Part shown: one piece after another, positions 59,258 through 64,000 of the stretch | How positions within the stretch are numbered: position 1 is the stretch's first letter | Layout: each line of letters starts with the position of its first letter | NCBI RefSeq assembly: GCF_009901525.1 | Contig: NZ_CP019288.1 | Location: forward strand, 3,501,501 to 3,565,500 | Direction: 5' to 3' | Source: Kordia antarctica | GTDB taxonomy: Bacteria; Bacteroidota; Bacteroidia; Flavobacteriales; Flavobacteriaceae | DNA length: 64,000 nucleotides | Notes under the pieces: model-generated | What the model saw: only the letters and a program-made list of their open reading frames with translations | The model's database searches: none | What the model was told of the DNA's origin: nothing | Program-made: the position numbers and the translations under genes

Positions 59258-59701
59258 ATTTTAATTTGATGATTTGAAAATTTATTAATTTGAAAATATT
59301 GGCTTACTGTTATGAGAAACTGAATCACACTTCGACAAGCTCAGTGTAAAAGTTCAGCTTGACGCACTTTATTTTTAATTCCAAAGTTGTCAGTTCTAGC
59401 CTTTCGACTATCGCTCAAGATAAACTAAAGCCGAGAACACTTTTGAACCGCAAAATATAAAATACTAAATGTAAAATTTAAAAGTTTTTTGGTTAGTAAA
59501 TTGTATGACACTTTGTTTCTAGCAAGTTACTTCAATATTTCAAAGTACTTCTCGATACAATTTTCTATCGAAAATTACTCGAAGTGACCTTTCAGTAATT
59601 TGAGTCAAAACGTTTAGAATTCAAGCAAGAGTAAGCAATCTAAAAGCGAAGCGTTCTAACATCTAACAGCGTAAGCGGTCTAACAGCGCAGCGATCTAAA
59701 A
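59258..59701. repeat. repeat-filled intergenic region
   Basis: No gene. Contents: CACTTCGACAAGCTCAGTG at 59328-59346, a CTTCTCGATACA...ACTCGAAGTGACC element at 59548-59589, and three units of the TCTAAAAGCGAAGCGTTCTA family at 59638-59701, ending at the desaturase stop codon. Confidence 0.65.
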
Positions 59702-60700
59702 TCAAAGCATTCCATTCGCTTCAACCCATTTGAATCGTGTAATATCTTCAGGAATCGTAACACGATCTGCAATACGCGCCATACGATCTGGTAATCTCAT
59801 TACGTAATCACGAGCTTTTTCTGCGGAAGCGGTCAATCCAGTTAACTTATCAATTTCCCAATATGCATTCAACTTTCTTAGGATATCAATATAATCATGT
59901 GTTGTGTATACGCCTAAACGTTGTGCTGCATTTGAAAAGTTTTCAAACGCACTACCGATTACTGTTCCAGATTCTCTGAGAAACAGCGCTGGCATTACAA
60001 TCTTTTTACGCATCATATCTTCAAACGCCAACATCATTTCACTTGGATCATAATTTAAGATCGTTTTTACAAACTCTCTATATGCCAAATGGTGTCTCAT
60101 TTCGTCACCAGCAATAATATTACACATCTTTCCAAGCAAGACATTTCCTTTTTTCTTTGCGAGTTGTCCAACACGTTTGTGAGAAACATTAGTTGCTAAC
60201 TCTTGAAAACTTGTATATATAAAATTACGGTACGGATCATTTGCGGTTCCAATATCAAATCCATCGCTAATCATATGTTGCGTTGTAATTTCTATTTCAC
60301 GCATATTTACACGGCCAGATAAATATAAATATTTACTCAACACATCTCCATGACGATTTTCTTCTGCTGTCCAATTACGAATCCATTTTGCCCAACCATT
60401 GTTTACGCCTTTTCCATGCTGATTTATTCCTTCAACATCCATTAACCACGATTCATACGTTGGCAAAGCTTCTTCCGTAATCGTATCACCAACTAATACA
60501 ACCCAAAAGTCATATCCTAATTCTTTAGATTCTTCTCGTATTTGATGCACTTCATCAAAAAAAGTATCTTTTTGAGAATTAGGTAAAAAATCCGTCGGTT
60601 GCCATATTTTTTCAGGTGGAATTAGATACTTATCCATGTAACCATCAATTTCTTTTTCGATGGTTTGCATAACTTCTAAACGTATATTTTTTATAGACAT
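59702..60700 (-). CDS. acyl-ACP desaturase
   Basis: A 332-residue soluble diiron enzyme placing a double bond in acyl-ACP. Two iron-binding motifs are visible: EENRHGDVLSKYL and GDEMRHHLAYREF, plus Glu in TEEALPTYE. I use the ATG at 60700; an in-frame TTG at 60724 lies in the -7 box. Plant-type stearoyl-ACP desaturases and their bacterial relatives are the family. Chain position cannot be told. Confidence 0.9.
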   Translation of the reverse strand: MSIKNIRLEVMQTIEKEIDGYMDKYLIPPEKIWQPTDFLPNSQKDTFFDEVHQIREESKELGYDFWVVLVGDTITEEALPTYESWLMDVEGINQHGKGVNNGWAKWIRNWTAEENRHGDVLSKYLYLSGRVNMREIEITTQHMISDGFDIGTANDPYRNFIYTSFQELATNVSHKRVGQLAKKKGNVLLGKMCNIIAGDEMRHHLAYREFVKTILNYDPSEMMLAFEDMMRKKIVMPALFLRESGTVIGSAFENFSNAAQRLGVYTTHDYIDILRKLNAYWEIDKLTGLTASAEKARDYVMRLPDRMARIADRVTIPEDITRFKWVEANGML

Positions 60701-60721
60701 TGATGGGTATTTAATATTTTG

Positions 60722-60729
60722 CAAAAGTA
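60722..60729 (-). promoter_or_regulatory. -7 box of the desaturase gene
   Basis: TACTTTTG (minus strand), 21 bases before the ATG at 60700; it decides against the TTG start at 60724. Confidence 0.55.
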
Positions 60730-60915
60730 CTACTAAATATTCAAAATAATTACGGTTTTGAAAGAATTAACATCTTATTATGCTTTTGAAATAGTTATTC
60801 GAATTTATTGTAATTATTTATATTTCAGCAACTTATCTATTTTTAAAATCATTATTAGGAATCTTTTTGTTTCCTCTTCTAACGGACATTCCTCTTTGTA
60901 ATTTTTTTTGTGGTA

Positions 60916-61650
60916 TCATTTATTACGACCTTTTTCAGTTGGATATAATGTTGGAAGCGGATCACTTTGCCAAAACTCTTTCGTATCAATATCCATGATG
61001 GAGAGTTTTCCTGTAAATGCCGCGCCAGTATCTACATCCCATAAATTAGTTGCTTTCATCGGTACATCACAATCATAATTGATAGTAGGCGTATGTCCAA
61101 CATAAATTTCTTTGTAATGGTTCAATCGTTTTGGCGCGTATTTGGTGCCGATTAATTTTTCAATACCTATTTGTTCGGCTAATATTGCAGATTCAATCAG
61201 TGTTCTATCAAAATAAAAATTCTTCGGATAAAACTCTTTCGTTACGCCATGCATAGAAGTAAATCCTGCATGAATAAACAATCTATTTTGATCGTCAATA
61301 TAATAATTTTCTAGATTTTCATAGAATTCTAAATGTTGTTGTTTATCATAAGAAATACGCTCATAACTTTCCAACGTTTCTTTTCCGCCATGCGCGTACC
61401 AAATATCGTTTACATGACTGTCTAATAACCATTCATGACACCAAACATCATGATTTCCACGAATGAAAACACATTTTTGCTTTGTGTTTAAATCAATTAA
61501 AAATTCGACTAATTCAGCAGATTCGCTCCAACCATCAACATAATCGCCCATAAAAATTAAGGTGTCATTTGGAGTTACATTGGCGCGTTTTAGCACTTGT
61601 ATTAAGGCTTTAAATCCTCCATGAATATCTCCAATGGTAAGTGTTCTCAT
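60916..61650 (-). CDS. metallophosphoesterase (PPP/ApaH-like)
   Basis: A 244-residue calcineurin-type phosphatase. Metal-binding motifs in order: IGDIHGGF, MGDYVDGW, IRGNHDVWCHEW, IHAGFT and VGHTPTINY. Length and motifs fit protein serine/threonine phosphatases or ApaH-like diadenosine tetraphosphatases; the substrate is open. Stands alone upstream of the desaturase. Confidence 0.9.
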   Translation of the reverse strand: MRTLTIGDIHGGFKALIQVLKRANVTPNDTLIFMGDYVDGWSESAELVEFLIDLNTKQKCVFIRGNHDVWCHEWLLDSHVNDIWYAHGGKETLESYERISYDKQQHLEFYENLENYYIDDQNRLFIHAGFTSMHGVTKEFYPKNFYFDRTLIESAILAEQIGIEKLIGTKYAPKRLNHYKEIYVGHTPTINYDCDVPMKATNLWDVDTGAAFTGKLSIMDIDTKEFWQSDPLPTLYPTEKGRNK

Positions 61651-61736
61651 CTGTTATTTTTTTGCTAAAATAGTTTAAAAATTAAAGAAAAACAGAAGGT
61701 TTGCGGAATGATACTATGGAAGAATTAATTCTGTAA

Positions 61737-62873
61737 TTAACTATACTTTATCTTCCTTAAAATTCGAATGGTGGCTTTGTACGATTCGTAAACATCGATG
61801 TCGTAGTTTCTTAAAAGTGGTTTTGCTTCATCCAATTTGTCTTTTGCTTCATGAAAACCATTCAAATAGCAAACCATATACGTCGCAGGAAGATTACGTA
61901 AATCGTGATGTTCACTTTCGTTGATCGGAATATTTTTGGTTAATTTTTCTAGAATTGCGTTGTTGGTATTGTAAATATGATGCAAAGTTTTTTTGTCAAA
62001 TTCTGGTGCTTCAAAAATCAAATTGCTTTCTAAATTATACATTCCGTTAGGTTGAAATGTAATTGTGACTTTTTCAAGCGGATAATATTTGTATCTGTTT
62101 TGTAATCCTAACGGAACATATTCGACAATAGTAAAATCGTCTTCGGTATACGTGATTTCTACTTGATCTAACGTGGAATAAAACAGCTTTACTTGTTCAT
62201 TAACTAACTCAATATCAACTCTGGAATAAAAAATTTTGTCTTTATTTTTCTGTTTAATTCCTGCCCAACAAACTATAAATTGTTCCTTAAAAACTTGGTA
62301 ATATGAGTCTAAATTTTTGTGCTCGTTGTTGATGAAATTAATTACGCTATCAAGTGTTAATTTAATATTATTTTGCGCACTTTTTTCAATCTGAGCAACG
62401 ATTCCAGAATTCACATCTTTAATCTCAATATCAAACACTTTTGGCATGGAAATGCTTCCATCACGCAGAAAAACAGAACCGCCATAATATTTCCAAATAT
62501 TTTTTCGAAGTGACGTAATCTTGTCAATTGGTCTAATCGTAACCAAACCCACTACTTTTCCTTTTGGTAAATGTGGAAAGTAAATATTTTCATATTGCAC
62601 AATCGGTGGATTTGCCAAATAAGCATTTATTAAATTCTGAATCTTGCTATCGTCAAAAAAATCTACGCCAACAATTTGATTATCTTCATCTTCCACACCA
62701 ATTACGATGAACGAATTGTTTTTCGGATTGCTGTTAGAAAGCGCACAAATATGTTTCAAAAACTTTGCTTTTCCTTCTTTTTCATCAATATTCAACTTTC
62801 GCTTTTTGTCATAAAAACTATTCTCGTCGTTGTGCGCGAGCAAATTTTTAATCAAAAGACGTTTGTTAATCAT
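61737..62873 (-). CDS. AlbA_2 (Schlafen-like) domain ATP-binding protein
   Basis: A 378-residue protein. The N-terminal part (to about residue 140) matches the AlbA_2 putative DNA/RNA-binding domain (KAKFLKHICALSNSNPKNNS, IVIGVEDEDNQIVGVDFFDD). The C-terminal half is not recognised. Such proteins serve in regulation or defence. It overlaps the HD gene upstream by four bases, so they are translated together. Confidence 0.82.
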   Translation of the reverse strand: MINKRLLIKNLLAHNDENSFYDKKRKLNIDEKEGKAKFLKHICALSNSNPKNNSFIVIGVEDEDNQIVGVDFFDDSKIQNLINAYLANPPIVQYENIYFPHLPKGKVVGLVTIRPIDKITSLRKNIWKYYGGSVFLRDGSISMPKVFDIEIKDVNSGIVAQIEKSAQNNIKLTLDSVINFINNEHKNLDSYYQVFKEQFIVCWAGIKQKNKDKIFYSRVDIELVNEQVKLFYSTLDQVEITYTEDDFTIVEYVPLGLQNRYKYYPLEKVTITFQPNGMYNLESNLIFEAPEFDKKTLHHIYNTNNAILEKLTKNIPINESEHHDLRNLPATYMVCYLNGFHEAKDKLDEAKPLLRNYDIDVYESYKATIRILRKIKYS

Positions 62874-63502
62874 AATAGCGAAGTAAGTTCTTTTTGAATG
62901 TTTTTTCTAGCGAAAGCTTCCCATAAATCATGGTATTTCTCCGTGTAATAAATTCGTGGACGTTCTAGAAAATGCTGCAATACTTTTTTTCTTCCTTTAG
63001 TATACATAAAATCTGGAAACATGGAATATTCTGCTCTAATTTTTTGAGTGTACTTTTCATACGTTTCCCAAGTTGTTCCTAAAATTGCCAAATCCCAGTC
63101 CAAAAGATAGGCATTATCTTGATTTTGAGCATTTATGACTTCGTGTTTTTTTGTAGAAATGATCAAATTTGCACAGTTTTCTATCCTTTTTGGATCAAAC
63201 TGAAGTTTTATTAATCGCTTTCGCGCGAATGTTGCACTTTTCAATTCATTAGTACTTTTCACTGAATTATAAATAACATCGTGATACCAAATGGCGAATT
63301 GTACTGTGTCATAATCTTCCAAATCAGCTTGATCGTTTGTTGCTAATTGAAACATATAATCAAGATGATTCAAGTTGTGATAGTGACGTTTTTTAGAAGT
63401 ATATTTTTCATGTATTTCAATCCAAAGTTCATTCAATAATAAATCATCATCGGTATATTTCGATGATAAATTCAACCACGATTGATGCAACTCATTTTTC
63501 AT
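62870..63502 (-). CDS. HD-domain metal-dependent phosphohydrolase
   Basis: A 210-residue cytoplasmic protein of the predicted metal-dependent HD family. Metal ligands: His in YHNLNHLDYM, HD in FAIWYHDVIYN, and Asp in LLDWDLAILG. Substrate unknown (nucleotide or phosphoester). It overlaps both neighbours by four bases. Confidence 0.87.
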   Translation of the reverse strand: MKNELHQSWLNLSSKYTDDDLLLNELWIEIHEKYTSKKRHYHNLNHLDYMFQLATNDQADLEDYDTVQFAIWYHDVIYNSVKSTNELKSATFARKRLIKLQFDPKRIENCANLIISTKKHEVINAQNQDNAYLLDWDLAILGTTWETYEKYTQKIRAEYSMFPDFMYTKGRKKVLQHFLERPRIYYTEKYHDLWEAFARKNIQKELTSLL

Positions 63503-64000
63503 AAATATATTTTAGATAACTCATCTAATAAGGCAGGTTTTCTTTTATGCAAATCTCTCAGGTTTGCTGCAATAGTTTTGACATCACCTTTAAGGTTTTT
63601 GATTTTCAAGATCATTTTACAAGCGTCTTTGTAATGAGTTCTACCAGTATTACGTTGCAAATTATCATATACATGTTCGGTATATTCATGTATTATTTCT
63701 GCGCTATATTCTTCTTTTAAAGATGATTCAAAAGATTGAAGTAAGTTAATATGTGTATGAAAATAAAAATTAGATGTTTTTTGGAATATGATGTATTTAT
63801 ACAAGTCATCTATTCTATTTTCTATATTTAAAACTCTACAAATTTCTGAGGAAGAATTACGAGATTCTTTTTCTAATGCTACAATTAACGCATTTACTTC
63901 AACTTGCCAATCTTCTGAAGCATATTGTGATTTTAGCACAGAATACTGTTTTTTATGATCAGAGTGTTTTATATATAATTCTCTTGCCCATTTTAGAATA
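63499..64000 (-). CDS. uncharacterised protein, N-terminus outside window
   Basis: The frame is open to the window edge and upstream of the GTG at 63939 still reads as protein (ILKWARELYIKHSDHKKQYS), so the true start is outside. The C-terminal part YKDACKMILKIKNLKGDVKT, then NLRDLHKRKPALLDELSKIY resembles the ends of SWIM zinc-finger proteins, though no zinc finger is in view. It is the first gene of the HD/AlbA_2 unit seen here. Identity uncertain. Confidence 0.6.
   Translation of the reverse strand, partial: ILKWARELYIKHSDHKKQYSVLKSQYASEDWQVEVNALIVALEKESRNSSSEICRVLNIENRIDDLYKYIIFQKTSNFYFHTHINLLQSFESSLKEEYSAEIIHEYTEHVYDNLQRNTGRTHYKDACKMILKIKNLKGDVKTIAANLRDLHKRKPALLDELSKIYL

Overview
The window is chromosomal DNA from a member of the Bacteroidota, almost certainly family Flavobacteriaceae. 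I would guess a marine genus such as Kordia, but the genus is an inference. The evidence is: low GC; promoters with the flavobacterial -7 box TAnnTTTG and a -33 TTG; very few Shine-Dalgarno sequences; an IPExxxVDY-family gene beside pyk; AddAB-like recombination genes of the Bacteroidota type; an OmpA protein with thrombospondin type 3 repeats; and many intergenic palindromic repeats.

Layout. 1-3.1 kb: an incomplete MATE exporter, a GNAT acetyltransferase and a GH113-like TIM-barrel gene broken by an in-frame amber codon. 3.2-5.2 kb: a universal stress protein and four small RiPP-precursor-like peptides. 5.2-14.8 kb (minus): alpha/beta hydrolase, AddB-like nuclease, OmpA protein, Kbl, AddA-like helicase-nuclease. 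14.9-15.6 kb: two Cys-rich precursor-like peptides. 15.9-28.7 kb: a housekeeping block with sod, purF, PfkB kinase, START protein, rnhA, purN, acpP-fabF-rnc, IPExxxVDY-pyk, a frameshifted membrane protein and dusB. 29-35 kb: LolC-like permease, rbfA, methylmalonyl-CoA epimerase, a CAU-anticodon tRNA with its 3' end duplicated downstream, dinB, CYTH protein, YciI-like lipoprotein, EEP-family protein and two tiny orphan transcripts. 35.9-38.7 kb: an RNA-repair and ribosome-rescue locus (rtcB, TPR protein, prfH). 38.8-44.6 kb: a plastic region with four more precursor-like peptides (one frameshifted), a TolB-like lipoprotein, an M28 peptidase, a membrane-bound TPR-AraC regulator and a scar made of gene tails. 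44.6-55.2 kb: pbpC, an ABM protein, a lipoprotein, alpha-2-macroglobulin and isoaspartyl peptidase. 55.3-56.1 kb: three more precursor-like peptides. 56.3-64 kb: 3-hydroxyanthranilate dioxygenase, a lipoprotein, ALDH7-type dehydrogenase, acyl-ACP desaturase, metallophosphoesterase, AlbA_2 protein, HD-domain protein and a truncated gene.

The most unusual content is a scattered set of 12 short leader-bearing peptides, plus one 29-residue double-Gly ORF. Most share a leader of the type MKK(K/R)x(I/L)KKLxLxKxxISxL, usually followed by a Gly-Gly site and a core rich in Cys, Ser and Thr. This matches what is known of Bacteroidota class I lanthipeptide and TIGR04149-type precursors. No LanB, LanC, radical SAM enzyme, protease or peptide exporter lies next to them, so any modification must act in trans. 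Several sit in small solo transcription units with strong terminators. Three share an identical or near-identical upstream element at the same distance from the start, and two others share a different one. They lie beside recombination scars and duplicated gene ends, which suggests they spread as small cassettes. A second attractive locus is rtcB-TPR-prfH, where a TPR gene of unknown role separates an RNA ligase from a specialised release factor.

Three genes are interrupted by single-base changes: a TAG for an expected Trp, and two apparent losses of one A. These are either recent decay or errors in the assembly, and reads should be checked before biological conclusions are drawn.
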